This document shows positions 47,300 to 59,160 of a stretch of DNA of 64,000 bases, in pieces. A model generated the notes under the pieces. It was not told where the DNA came from. It saw only the letters and a program-made list of their open reading frames with translations, and did not search any database. The first letter of the stretch is position 1, and every line of letters starts with the position of its first letter. Origin of the DNA: Microstegium vimineum (Eukaryota > Streptophyta > Magnoliopsida > Poales > Poaceae); NCBI GenBank assembly GCA_022036555.1, contig CM039128.1, positions 186,001-250,000 of the forward strand, given 5' to 3'. The position numbers and the translations under genes were made by a program.

Positions 47300-49430
47300 A
47301 CGGCAAGGCATACTGTAGACCTTAGTCACAGCGTTGCCCGGTCGACCGGGTCGAGGAACGGGGACGAGAAATATGGTACGCTAATTTTTAATGTTGAGAA
47401 CGACGAGTAAATTTTTAATGTTGAGAACGACGAGTATACAGCTTCAGCACGTCCCAAATTAACATGGAACGTGATCCAAGTTAATTTAAGACGACGTTCC
47501 TGGAATGACGAGAAGGAACGAGGGACGCGAACCCATGTTGTATGGATCGATACTGTTTCAAACTTCAAACGATACTTCAAACGTAAATTAACCAAATATC
47601 TTGGCTAACAGGTCACAACGACATCCTCTTAGTTCAAACATAACATAAAAAATTAACTGACGTAATTGTCTAATACTCAAAGCTAGAAAAAAATAGCAGC
47701 ATGATGACCATCAGTGCTTGTTGCTGCTGAGGCTGACTGAAGAACGCACACACACACACCAAAATAGCAGCATGATCCGCTGTGACTAAGGCCATGACTG
47801 AAGGCTGATCACCGATGGACTCCTTAGTGACTTGGAACTCCTGATGATCTCCTCCTGATTCCGGCTGACGTCCTGCAAGAACAAGATCAAAAGCTAATAA
47901 GAACAGACAGACAGAATTGAATATACATTCAGCTACACACAAATCGAGTTCTTTTGTACCTTTCAGTTCTTAGATGGTTGAATCGTTGGGATCTATGTCC
48001 CACTTAGAATGTGGCCCTTTTTTGTAACTCTCATTGGCTCTTGACAGAAGGCACAAATTGGAGTGAATATAGACAAGCTTATCTGCATTCTTAGCATTCA
48101 GTTTGTTCCTCTTTGCACTGTGGACATATTCATAAGTGCTCCAAATCCTTTCTGCTGATGAGCTACTGATTAGTCCATCCATCAGACACAACAGAGACTC
48201 CTTGTGTTAACCTATTTTTATAAAACAAAAGATTGTTAGTTACAAAATATATCAGTAGCTTGTAAAAGAATTGAAAACTTTAAACTTACCAAGTATCTCT
48301 CACTGTTGATAAATCATTTTCTACATTCCTCTTGAGTGCATCTAAGAGAGTGGTTCTGGCCTTCTCACTGCCAGGACCTTTATATCCCTTTGGAGCATTA
48401 TTAATAGTTGTAACCATCTCAGAATAATAAGGGCTTCTTAAGACGTTGAAAGAGATGCCATTAGCTGCAATGAATTGCATTACTTTCAAATCAACAGCAT
48501 CCCTTTCTGCTGTACCAAAGGCTTGTGCTAATGAATTGTTCAACAGCCTCCCTTTCTGTTGCACTGATTTTGAAGATTGTTCAACTTCTTTAACCTGTTA
48601 ACACCAACAAAAAAATGCATCATTTAGGAGAACAGGACAACGCTGAATCTGTGGTTTCTTGCCTGGTTGAGCACCAAGAAGATGAACACGAACCCTGGTT
48701 AAGCTACTTTTGAATGTCTTCTTGCAATGGTTGCATCTCCAATGCTTTGATCCACCGTCGTTCTTTCCTTTTTCTCCTCCAAGCATAGTAATTTCAGCGA
48801 TGAGAGGATTTATCTTACTAGCTGTGGGTTGTTCTTCCTCTTCATCGTCGAGTTCGATGACCCCTTCCTCACCGGCGTCTATGTCTTCACCATCGGCGTG
48901 TAGGTCTTCATCATCCTCGGACCGCCTGCGCTTCCTAGACCCCGATCCGAACGCCATTGCAGTCCACCAGCAGAAGCACAGAGCCACAGATGAGAGGGAG
49001 CAGCAGAGAAGAGGAATACGTACTGGACTGGAATACTGGAGCAGAGAAGAGGAACGAGGGAATGAGGGATATCAACGGATCTGAGTATCTGAATCTGACC
49101 TCTTGGCCTTCCGCGACGGATTAATGGCGAATCGGTTGCGCTTCGCCTCACTCGCCTAGCCCCGATGCGGCACTTGGCCTTCCCCGCGGTGGTCTTCCAT
49201 TCCGCGTCGACTTCCCGCGGCGGCGGGGTCGAGTTCCGCGGACGACGCGGGCGGGCGGCGGAGTCGAGTTCCGCGAACGGCGCGGGCGGGAGGAGGGGTC
49301 GAGTTCCGCCGGCGTTCCGGCCTTCGACCCGGCACGTTCCCGCTCCGCGATCCGGGACGACGTTCCCGGGAACGAGGATCGCCGCGTCGTCCCGCGTTCC
49401 CGGTGACTTAGCTGTATGCATCACCATCTG
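47300..49430 (-). mobile_element. hAT (BED-finger) transposon relic upstream of GLYK
   Basis: The transposase relic below is bracketed by GC-rich flanks containing many CGTTCC / GGAACG copies in both orientations (47340-47530 and 49200-49410), which look like hAT subterminal repeats. CTTAG lies just outside both putative ends (about 47310 and 49410), but no clean 8-bp duplication was found, so the ends are approximate. A 27-bp phrase (AATTTTTAATGTTGAGAACG and following) is tandemly duplicated at 47385-47440. Confidence 0.5.
47970..48957 (-). pseudogene. Internally deleted BED/DUF659/hATC transposase
   Basis: From 48957 (MAFGSGSRKRR) an acidic stretch leads into a BED zinc finger (HWRCNHCKKTF, about residue 75). 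After a likely intron the frame 48564-48286 carries the DUF659-type segment (FIAANGISFNVLRSPYY). After a further gap, 48191-47970 holds the C-terminal part downstream of the hATC core (SSAERIWSTYEYVHSAKRN, then WDIDP). The catalytic middle is missing, so this is a deletion derivative with only the two ends of the protein. Confidence 0.75.
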
Positions 49431-49483
49431 CTAGTCAGCTCAAACAGTGACAGCGCGCCGTTGCCTGCTGGTGTTGAGATGTA

Positions 49484-49704
49484 CTCCCTCCGTGCCTAAA
49501 TATTCTCCCTTCCCGAGCCGAGCCGACAATTATATATTAAAATATATAAATATTTATGTTAAGTAATTAGTATATCGAAAAGATCTTTTTATTTAGTTTT
49601 TAACAAATTTATTTGAAGATATAATATTGTACGTATTTTTTATAAATCGAATCAAAATTGTAGCACGAACACCTAAAACGACATTTATTTAGGGACGGAG
49701 GGAG
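49484..49704. mobile_element. Stowaway MITE
   Basis: CTCCCTCCGTGCCTAAATA at the left and its inverted counterpart ATTTAGGGACGGAGGGAG at the right, flanked by TA (49482-49483, 49705-49706). About 221 bp, AT-rich interior. Confidence 0.9.
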
Positions 49705-49902
49705 TACAATACATAATGATGAGATGCTTACAGCTATGGAATGGCACGCCGTTGCATTCCGTTTGACATTTTTTTTTATCTCAGGGCTACCAATAACACA
49801 CAAGGCTGACGGTTTACAGCTATGGAATAATGATGCTTCTAGAGATCGTAATGGACCAAGGAATTCGGAGAAAATCAAGGAAGGGATGTTCACATAGTGT
49901 AC

Positions 49903-50160
49903 TCCTTCCCAGTCTATGCTGCAGTTAAGGTGAACGAAGGAGATGTCATGTGTTTGTCAGATAGTACTAGTCTGGTGGAGGGCGATGCAGCTGATGCGGA
50001 GAAGCAGCTGAACAGGGTCGCGTGCTGGTGCATTCAGGACGCTGAAGATCACATGCCGATGATGGGGCAGGTTGTTCGTTCACATGCGGGAGGGTGTCAT
50101 GGACGTCCAAGTCCCACCTATTCCCAGGTCACTGCAAAACTACGTGGGAACGGAGGATTC
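49903..50160 (+). pseudogene. C-terminal fragment of an S-domain (G-type lectin) receptor kinase
   Basis: The readable protein SFPVYAAVKVNEGDVMCL, then RVACWCIQDAEDHMPMMGQV, is the last part of the kinase domain (subdomain XI) of grass S-domain receptor kinases. The expected text around the LEGD segment is disrupted, and the frame shifts after GQVV, where LEGVMDVQVPP-type text continues in another frame (near 50080-50130). No upstream kinase lobe, lectin or transmembrane exon is present, so this is a broken fragment. Confidence 0.7.
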
Positions 50161-50567
50161 AACAGATGTGGACAGTTTAAGGAGGAGCTAACGAACCAGC
50201 TGGTGATTCAAGGAGCTGAGGTGATAAAGAAGACGACGTTGTCATTCCACAAACCAAGACTGGGTTCAAGCTTTCCCCAGCCCCCTTTTCATCAATGGAC
50301 TCCTGACGTTGGTTCGTTCGACAAATTCTTACCTCTATCTGAGGTGTTTTGGTTTTGCAAAACTCCATAGACATGCAGAAGAGAAATGTATAAAATATTC
50401 TCTCAACTTTGAACAACCTGCAACTAGTTTTGAACATGGGAGCACACAAATTTCTTCCAATCCAAACATTTCATTCATGCTATCACGTTTCATTTTTGCA
50501 AGGTCACATATATCAAAATATAAGATTGAAACATTCTTGATGGAATTCCTCTTGGGTTACTTTCAAG

Positions 50568-50985
50568 GAACAAGCCGCCCGGCCCATTATCATGTTCTGT
50601 GGGATGAGAACAAATTTACTGCTGATGGGTTGCAAACTCTCACCAACAACCTGTGTTACACGTAAAATTTTACTGCTCCATCCATCTGTTCTTTTTTATC
50701 TAAATTCTTTTTAAGCATCGATTTCTAAACTGAAGATCAACCTTTTTTTAGGTATGCTAGATGCACTCGCTCATTATCAATCGGTATGCCTGACTTGACA
50801 TTTGAGTTTACTTTCTTGATCACCACCCACCGTTGAGGTATAGGGTGGGGTGGTAATATTATGGAACAGAATGTTGACCATTGTTTGGATTGCTTGCAGT
50901 TCCTCCTGCATACTATGCTCACCTGGCAGCCTTCCGAGCTCGCTTTTACATGGAGCTGGATACCACTGACAAGTCGTGGCCCTGC
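50568..50985 (+). pseudogene. Argonaute PIWI-domain C-terminal fragment
   Basis: Three exon-like pieces with canonical splice sites in phase: 50568-50661 (TSRPAHYHVLWDENKFTADG, then LTNNLCYT), 50752-50783 (YARCTRSLSI) and 50900 to about 50985 (VPPAYYAHLAAFRARFYME). This is the extreme C-terminal part of the PIWI domain of AGO1/AGO5-clade Argonautes, including the histidine of the catalytic tetrad (PAHYH). No MID, PAZ or upstream PIWI exon is found; 50370-50560 is AT-rich. The usual C-terminal tail is not recognisable and a Copia LTR starts at 51055. It is a gene fragment, not an intact gene. Confidence 0.8.
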
Positions 50986-51054
50986 ACCCAACACCAGGCC
51001 TTATGTGTGTGCCTGGTCAGGAGGCGGTATGCACCATACGTCTGGTAAGCCTAG

Positions 51055-52888
51055 TGAAAGGTCCTAAATGGCTAGAGGGGGGTGAATAGCCTAATAAAAT
51101 TTCTATAAATCACTAGAGCAAATGGTTAGATAACACTTAAGCGAAGCTTTTTGCTCTAGCTCTACTTGGGGTGCAAAGCCACCTATCCAATGCAATTCTA
51201 GTCAACTAAGTGCTTGTCAATCAATAGCAAGAACCTAAAGCATTTAGCACAAGCTAGCAAGAACAACTACTAAAGAAGCTAAATAGCTAGCTAACTAGAC
51301 AAGATATGAAATAGTAAATACAAGAGAGGAGGTGATTGCTATACCGATGCCTTGTGATGTATGGATGTCAATAGGATGGACCAATCACAATGAATATCAA
51401 AGAGTAGCCGAGAGACAAGAATACAATCGATTTTTCTCTCGAGGTTCACTTGGTTGCCACCAAGCTAGTCCCCGTTGTGTCGACTACTCAAATGGTGTTT
51501 CGGTGGCTAATTGGCAATTCATAAGTCAAGCCCACTAACTCGGGCGCCACAAGAAACCACTCAAATGAGAGTAACTCAATGACACGAGCAATCCACTAGA
51601 GTTACCCTTTGGCTCTCCGCCGAGGTGGGTACAAGCCCTCTCACAATCACCGAAGTCGGCCGCAAACAATCACCAATTGCGCCGAAGCTTCTCCACAATC
51701 GCCAAGCCGTCTAGGTGTTGGCAAACACCAAGAATAACAAGAAACCACGCGGCGATGACGATGGCCAAGTGCCACTAAGATGCAATGCAATGATCAAAGC
51801 ACTTGGATCACTCAAACTCTCACAAGTATGCAACAAGAGTGAAGAGAGTGAGTTGGGGGCTATCTCAAGCAAGCACAAGTGTATCAAATGAATGAGAGGT
51901 GCAAGAGAGTGCCCTAGGAGCCGGCCAAGCCACTTAAATAGCAACCACCACCGAGCTAGCTGTTTTGCCCCTTTCCACAGCTTCCTGCGTCGATCCGGAC
52001 GCTGTTTGCATGGGGGGTCCGGACCAACGCGCATGCGTCCGGACCCTCATCCATTTCAAAACCAGCCGTTGGTGCCCTTCCTGCTGCTGACGTGCGGCAT
52101 CCAGACGTTGTGAATAGTGGCATCCGGGCCCGCTTTTGCTTGCGTCCGGATCCAACTCAGAGAGGGTCCAGAGAGCACCAAGTCTCCGAACCCGCGTCCG
52201 GTGCCCATGGTCCGGACCATGCTTTGCGTCCGGATCATCTGAACAGAGGAGTCCAGTGAGCTCCAACCTCCGAACGCTGCGTCCGGAGTCCGCGTCCGGA
52301 CAATCATCCGCGTCCAGACCACCTGTCCAGAGAGGCCGCTACTTAGGGTTTGCCTCCGGTCGCATCACCATTGGTCCAGACTGCACATAGCTTGCGTCCG
52401 GAGTTCCTCTGAGTTCCAAACTGAGCTGCCTCTTCTTCTCCAAGCTTCCATGTGCTAACACTTTGTGATCCATATCTTTGGTTACCTGTGTTAGCTTTTT
52501 ACAATATAGTTCATGGATTTTAGTTCATGTTTGTGTCACTTAGGTTTGTTTTATATGGATATGAAATGCAAACCTAGTGGCACATGATAACTGCAATCGA
52601 CACGAGTTTTCCCTTCTTGATAGTACGACTATCAATCCTAAATGTGATCACACTCTCTATAGTGTCTTGATCACTAAACCAAAAATGGCCCTATAGATAT
52701 ACCTTTGCCTTGAGCCCATTTTTGTTTTTCTCTTTCTTCTTTTCCTTAGTCTATGGAGCACTTGATTCACCATGATCATCCATCTAGCTCCATGTACCAA
52801 GGTGAACCACCATATCTTGATCATACACTTAGTTTAAGGGTTAGTCTATAGGTTTCATCAATTACTCAAAACCAAACAAGGTCTTTCA
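51055..52888 (-). mobile_element. LTR of a SIRE-like Copia retrotransposon (3-prime LTR, minus orientation)
   Basis: Bounded by TGAAAGGTCC at 51055 and GGTCTTTCA ending at 52888, so on the minus strand it starts TGAAAGACC and ends GGACCTTTCA. The adjacent text at 52889-52905 is the polypurine tract (AAAAAGGGGGAGAT on the minus strand), as expected beside a 3-prime LTR. The interval 51980-52410 has many copies of the palindrome-containing phrase GCGTCCGGA. Open frames here are not genes. Confidence 0.8.
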
Positions 52889-54241
52889 ATCTCCCCCTTT
52901 TTGGTAATTGATGACAACCTTTCACAAAAGAATATATATGATGAAAATTTTCACTTTGGTAGTATTAGCTCCCCCTACATATGTGATATATGAGTTTGGT
53001 TCATTTTGATCACATATGCATGAATAGGAATTGTGGGAGAGTAAATGCTACCAAATGATGCTAAGGTGTGTAGGATGGACCTTTGAAGCGTGATACCAAT
53101 CGGAGTGCAATATAAACCATCCTTAGCACCATGAATGCCTAGAAACCACTTGACAAACAACTTGGAAACACTTTGAGAGAAATAGATACCACTTAAAGAT
53201 GTAACAATCTAAGCATGCTAGTTCTTCAAACACCATATCAATTTAGGTTCTAGCATTCACCACACAAGCACCACACAAGCATACTATGAATATAAATACA
53301 TATGCAAGCAAGCACTTATGAATGCACAAAGATATGCAACAACTTTATTCATAGGCTTGCTCCCCCTACTTGTGTGCTTTCATTTTCAAAAATAATTTTT
53401 GCTTTGTTGTACTACTTACTTCACCCCCTTTGTCATCTATTATCATAAAAGATGTGCTCAAAGGTTTGATTATTGGAGAGAAGCTTAGTTGTGATTCAAT
53501 CTAGATTACTTGCCCCAAGCTATTTAACTTGGTTTAAACCATGGACAAGCTTGTTCACACATCCTAGAATGGTTATCTTGCCCATGTTGAGCTAAACATT
53601 TGAAGGTCATGATCTAGATCAAATTCTAGGATTGCAAGCCCACAAATATGTCATATGCTACCACTAGATCAAATCAAGCATAGAAGCAATAGTGGTACCA
53701 TATAAGCATCAAATCATTTGATTTTCATGAATGAGCCTAATGAATTGATGTCTAGATGCACTAACAAGTCCTAATAAGGATGAATGACATGACAACCAAC
53801 TTGTACCTTGCATAGCTCGAAGGAGAGACATGTCATATATATGGGGGTGCATCAACACATATTTGAGAAGTCAAGAATGTTCAATTCATTCCTTAGCTTG
53901 CAAAACCTCTTCTCATCTAATGGCTTGGTGAATATGTCGGCAAGTTGATCATCGGTGCCAACACTTGTAATTTTTATATCACCTTTTAGTTGATGGTCTC
54001 TTATGAAGTGGTGCCTCACATCAATGTGCTTGGTTCTTGAATGTTGAACCGGATTGTTGGTTGGCTTCACCGCACTTTCATTGTCACATAGTAATGGTAC
54101 TTGCTTGAAATTGATTCCATAGTCATTTAAAGTTGCTTTCATCCAAAGCAATTGAGCACAACAACTACCCGCACTTATGTATTCGGCTTCGGCGGTAGAG
54201 AGTGCAACACTATTTTGCTTCTTTGATGACCAAGATACAAG
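52889..54241 (-). mobile_element. SIRE-like Copia: 3-prime internal region and end of RNase H
   Basis: 54241-53852 encodes the C-terminal half of Copia RNase H: SWSSKKQNSVALSTAEAEYI, LWMKATLNDYG, LLCDNESAV, TKHIDVRHHFIRD, then TDDQLADIFTKPL and a stop. From 53851 to 52906 there is no conserved coding sequence. In SIRE elements this interval can hold an envelope-like frame, but none is recognisable here. The first half of RNase H lies beyond the solo LTR insertion at 55487. Confidence 0.85.
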
Positions 54242-55486
54242 TGTTAGGAATATGCCCTAGAGCTAATCATGTAGATGATTATATTCCGATTGTATCCATG
54301 ATTAATAAAGTGTTCTTTGAATATCCATTATAGACAATGAGTATTGATTGACGATTATGTGAATTGTTTGTGGAACTCAATTACTTGAATGGTTATTCTA
54401 AAAGTTGTCCCTGGTCGGCATTCTTGTAAGAGCACACTTGAATATTAGACCAGCACATGTATTAGTTGATGGCTATGTTTCACAAGTCATAGACATGGAG
54501 ATGTCAAACTAATAATGTGGACACATGTGAGACATGTAGGCTGGACTGACCCAACAAGAGAAAGTCTCTATTCATGTCATGTACGTTATGTCCTTAGACC
54601 TGAGATTGTGGTATGTACTCAAGATGTGAAACGATCTACTTAGAGACTATCAAACGCTACTCCGTTATTGGGTAGTTATAAAGGTGGTCCTTGGGTGGTC
54701 GGGAAACATGCTATGAGACATAGACAATCAAGATGGAATTTGCCCCTCTCTTCGTGAGAGAGATATCACTGGATCACTCATGTGATTGGATCAACAAATG
54801 CATGGCCATGCTTGGGTTAAGTGTTAACCCACGAGTTGAACCATATATCGAGTGGCGAAGGGAATAACTTGTACATGGTCATAGTGGTTCGTCTGATATG
54901 ATCATAGCGTATGCATAGGAGTTGACACGCCTTGCTAGAGGCCGCTATCAACTATTGGTCGAGTAAGAGTACTTGGGCCATGTCTATGTATGCGTGAGCC
55001 CATAGGGTCGCACGCTTAAAGGGCTGGAAGCCTAATTCGGGTTGGACCCGAATTAGACTAGGTTTAGGGTTACTAATGGGCCTCCATCGTGGGAGCTCGT
55101 CAGGACGCCTATATAAGCAAGGGGTGGGTGCGGGGCGATATCCATCCACGCCTTTTGGCAGCCGCCGTCGCCTCCCCACGCTCGCGCCTTTTGCTCCTCG
55201 TGGACCTAGCAGTCCGGAGGCGCAACGCTTCCTCCCTGCACGTGTGGGATTCCTCGGAGGTGCTGCATCTGGAGCACAAGGACGAACCGCGCGAAGGGGA
55301 CGTTGAGACGGATGACCACGCAACTGCACTGCCTGCTGCGACGCGCACGACTACATCAAGTCGTCTTCCGCTGCACCTGCGCATCTAGTGGTAATCCCGT
55401 AACCTGTAACTAGCAGTAGATCCTGGTTTATGAGGTCGAAAAGTTTTGTTTTCCGGCTAGCGTAGCAACCTCGTATTTCTTTAACA
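54242..55486 (+). mobile_element. BARE/Angela-like solo LTR inserted in the Copia RNase H region
   Basis: The insert begins TGTTAGGAATATGCCCTAGAG, a characteristic start of BARE/Angela-type Copia LTRs, and ends TTCTTTAACA. It splits the codons of the host element: MLGMSLV on one side and SWSSKK on the other join perfectly when it is removed. The repeated hexamer CAAGTG occurs at both junctions, so the exact ends and duplication length are ambiguous by a few bases. A TATA-like CCTATATAAGC lies at 55110-55120 on the plus strand. No internal coding region is present. Confidence 0.75.
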
Positions 55487-57961
55487 AGTGACATGCCTAG
55501 CATTTGACATGTGTCTGATGTGCTCTTTCTATCAATCTTGCATCCCGCATAGTCGGAGTCCGAATATCCAATTAGCTCAAAGTTAGACCCCTTGGGATAC
55601 CACAATCCAACATCTTGTGTATGCTTCAAGTACCTCAATATTCTCTTTGTAGCCTTCAAATGACTTTCTCTTGGAGAGGCTTGGAATCTTGCACACATGC
55701 ATACACTAAACATCACATCCGGCCTAGAAGCAGTCACATAGAGTAGGCTTCCAATCATAGACCGATACAACTTTTGATCCACCATATTGCCACTAGCATC
55801 ACTATCCAAGTGTCCATTAGTGCCCATTGGAGTGCTAATGCCTTTTGAATCCTCTAAGCCAAACTTCTTCATCATATCCTTGGTGTACTTGCTTTGACTC
55901 ACAAAGGTGTCATTCTTCAATTGCTTGATTTGAAGACCAAGGAAGTAGCTAAGTTCACCAATCATTGACATTTCAAACTCATTTGCCATCATCTTGCCAA
56001 ATTCTTCACAAAAATCTTGATTGGTTGAACCGAATATGATATCATCCACATAGATTTGGAGCACAAATAGATCCTTGCCAAGCTTCTTGGTGAAGAGAGT
56101 AGTATCAACCTTCCCCATAATGAACCCTTTAGATAGAAGGAAATCCCTCAATCTTTCATACCATGCTCTAGGTGCTTGCTTCAAGCCATATAAAGCCTTC
56201 CTCAACTTGTACACATGGTTGGGCTTCTTGTCATCTTCAAATCCGGGAGGTTTCTCAACATATACTAGCTCATTGATATAGCCATTCAATAAAGCACTCT
56301 TCACATCCATTTGGTATAGCTTGATGTTGTGTGAACATGCATAGGTCAATAGGATTCTTATTGCCTCTAATCTTACAACCGGTGCATAGGTTTCTCCAAA
56401 GTTAAGACCCTCAACTTGAGTGTATCCTTGAGCTACCAATCTTGCTTTGTTCCTCACAACTATACCATCTTGGTCTTGCTTGTTTCTAAATACCCATCTT
56501 GTGCCAATCACATTGTAGTTCTTGGGTCTTTCAACTAGTTCCCAAACTTGGTTCCTAGTGAAATTGTTGAGCTCTTCATGCATAGCATTGACCCAATCAA
56601 CATCTTGTAGGGCTTCATCAATATTTGTTGGCTCTATGGATGATACAAAGGAGTAGTTCTCACAAAAGGATGCCAATCTTGATCTTGTTTGAACACCACT
56701 TGTAACGTCACCGACTATTTGATCAATGGGGTGATCTCTTGCAATGTTAGTCGGTTGGAGGATAGGGACTTGATTGCTTGAGCTTGGTTGAGATGAACTA
56801 GCAACTTGTTGATCTTGCATTTGAGAGCTACTAGCTTGCATTTGAGGTGAGTTGAGTACTTGATCTTTGTCATCTTCAATGTCAATCACTTGCCTTGGCC
56901 TAATATCACCAATATCCATGCTCTTCATAGCATTTGTCAATTGTGGACCACTAACATCTTCTAGGTTCTCATTCTCAACTTGGGAGCCATTGGTTTCATC
57001 AAATTCAACATCATGAACCTCCTCAAGTATACCACTAGCCGAATTCCACACTCTATAGGCTTTGTTTGTGGTTGAGTAACCAAGTAGGAACCCTTCATCA
57101 CACTTCTTGTCAAACTTCCCAAGTCTTGTGCCTTTCTTCAAGATGTAGCATTTGCACCCAAAGACTCTAAAGTATGCAATGTTGGGCTTTCTTCCATTCA
57201 ATATATCATATGGAGTCTTTTCCATCAATGGATGGCAATACAACCGATTTCTAGAGTAGCAAGCAGTGTTGATAGCTTTGGCCCAAAAGGATTGACTCAC
57301 ATTGTACTCACTAAGCATAGACCTTGCCATATCAATCAATGTTCTATTCTTCCTCTCAACAAGGCCATTTGATTGTGGAGTGTACTTGGCTGAGAGTTGA
57401 TGTTTGATTCCCAATTCATCACAAAGCTCCTCAACTCTTGTATTCTTGAATTCACTTCCATTGTCACTTCTCACTTTCTTGATGGTTGTTTCAAACTCAT
57501 TGTGATATCTCTTGATAAAAGATTTGAATGTGGAAAATGTATCACTCTTGTCATTGAGAAATAATACCCAAGTGTATCTTGTAAGATCATTCACTATCAC
57601 AAAGCCATATTTGTTGCCTCCAATACTAGTGTATGTTGTTGGTCCAAATAGATTCATGTGCAACAACTCAAATGCTCTACTAGTGCTCATCATGCCCTTC
57701 TTTGGATGGGTGTTACCAACTTGTTTGCCGGCTTGACAAGAGCTACAAAGTTTGTCCTTCTCAAACACAACATCCTTCAAGCCTCTTACTAAGTTATGCT
57801 TAATTAATCTATTCAATTGCTTCATCCCAACATGACCAAGCCTTCTATGCCATAACCAACCCATATTTGATTTAGTGAGCAAGCAAGTTGATAATTGAGC
57901 TTCACTAGCATTAAAATCAACTAGGTAGAGGTTCTCATATCTAAAGCCTTTGAAGATCTAT
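55487..57961 (-). mobile_element. SIRE-like Copia pol: GAG-pre-integrase, integrase, reverse transcriptase, RNase H start
   Basis: One long minus-strand frame. From the right: YLVDFNASEAQ, the GAG-pre-integrase HHCC-type finger (WHRRLGHVG ... CSSCQAGK), the integrase core with DLTRYTWV, RSDNGSEF and NGLVERKNRT (DDE), a linker rich in Ser/Gln, reverse transcriptase (TRWVFRNKQ, AYGLKQAPRAWYE-like LYGLKQAPRAW, YVDDIIFG) and the start of RNase H (YSDSDYAGCKIDRKSTSDT). It is open apart from the LTR insertion and is cut at 57961 by a gypsy LTR, so protease, gag and the 5-prime LTR are outside or lost. The last about 43 codons at the low-coordinate end belong to the inserted LTR. Confidence 0.88.
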
Positions 57962-58781
57962 TGACACAAAAAGCGTCGGATCTGCGAACACCTCGGGCTT
58001 ATACCCGAACTCGATATTCAAAGGTGTGCCAGTCGATTTGACCAGTTAATCGACAAGGACGATAACTAGAACAAGATTGAACGAGACGACAGCGATGTGC
58101 CCGAATGTCAAAGCTCAACTTGATTAGAACGCAGAACTTGCGAAGTAGACGGAGATCTTGTAGATGCAGCCCGTCGAGATCGTAAGAACTCGTAGATAAA
58201 TTATAACTAATGCGAAAAAGTAGATGCTGAAAAGTAAGGCAAAAATAATAGATTTGTTTGATTGTATTGAATCTCTCTCCACACCACCCCTGGGTAAATA
58301 TTTATACTTCGACAAAAGGAGTTGTACATGGACACGACTCACACCTAAACACAAACCCCTATTTTTAAGGAAATAAAACGACTCGTGCAAGAGTCGGACT
58401 CAAACTAAAGCAATAATATTAGCATAAAACCGCCAGTTTCCTTATCCGTCTTCCTTACGATGAAACTTTCCATCGGCAGATTCCTTTAATCCGCAACTCC
58501 CTTTTATTGCCATCAGCAACTTCCTGCTGACGTCAGCCACACCAACCTGTATCCATCGGTAACTCCTTATTGACAATGTTCTCCTGTTTCCATCGGCAAT
58601 ACCCTTCTGATAAGCCAATACCTCTTCTTGCTTCTTCAATCTCTTGTTTTCATCGGCAGTCTGATTGGTGGGATCCTGATGCCGATAAAGAAAAGCAACC
58701 ATCTTTCTACCGATCGGTATAATTACCTTTCTATCGATCAGTGTATCCGGTTCATATTGACACATACAAAAAACGGTGTCA
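57962..58781 (-). mobile_element. 3-prime LTR of a Tat-lineage Ty3/gypsy retrotransposon
   Basis: Starts TGACACAAAAAGCG (57962) and ends ACGGTGTCA (58781), with inverted TTGACAC/GTGTCAA ends. On the minus strand a TATA box (GTATAAATA) lies at 58299-58307. It interrupts the Copia element at its GAG-pre-integrase region. The 5-prime LTR must lie beyond the right window edge. Confidence 0.78.
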
Positions 58782-58804
58782 ACACATGCCCCCCAATTTC
58801 GGGG
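58782..58804 (-). other. Polypurine tract of the gypsy element
   Basis: On the minus strand the text is GGGGTATTT-distant CCCCGAAATTGGGGGGCATG, a purine-rich run immediately before the LTR start (TGACACCG). This is where plus-strand priming would occur and fixes the element's orientation as right to left. Confidence 0.6.
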
Positions 58805-59020
58805 TATAAAATATCTTATGCACCGAAATTTGCTCTATTGTAATCTTTCCCTCCAAAACGCCTATGCCATCATCTTGATTACCGTGCGCAAAAACTGCAA
58901 GTTACCAACAACCCCCGCAAATGTAGCACGAACTCTTCGAACACCGCGCAAATTCACTGCGATATCCTTCCTTATCTCTGCTCAACAAAAAGAAAACTCG
59001 AAAATGCCCTTTAACCTAGG

Positions 59021-59030
59021 CCTATAAAGA
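59021..59030 (+). promoter_or_regulatory. Candidate TATA box of the antisense plant-mobile-domain gene
   Basis: CCTATAAAGA lies about 140 bp upstream of the ATG at 59161, on the strand opposite to the retrotransposon. Spacing fits a short leader (TCACCTTCATCTCAACATC). Confidence 0.45.
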
Positions 59031-59160
59031 TCGTCGGCTACCTTCTCTTTTACTCTGAGTTCACATTTTCACCTTCATCTCAACATCATCCAAAGAGCAC
59101 TATTCCAGCGGCGGTTCTTCTTTCATCAAGAAACACGATCCTTGCAAGAACTCTGCTTCA

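Noticed and set aside
46501..47318. Plus-strand frames of up to 180 codons
   Set aside because: Antisense shadows of GLYK exons 1 and 2, which have a clear homology-supported frame.
50568..51054. An intact Argonaute gene
   Set aside because: Only the final PIWI exons are present; no MID, PAZ or N-domain sequence upstream.
50990..51054. A definite Helitron 3-prime end
   Set aside because: The stem is only 5 bp and no 5-prime terminus was found; kept only as a possibility in the findings.
55351..55486. Last about 43 codons of the long Copia frame
   Set aside because: They are read through the inserted BARE-like LTR and are not part of the polyprotein.
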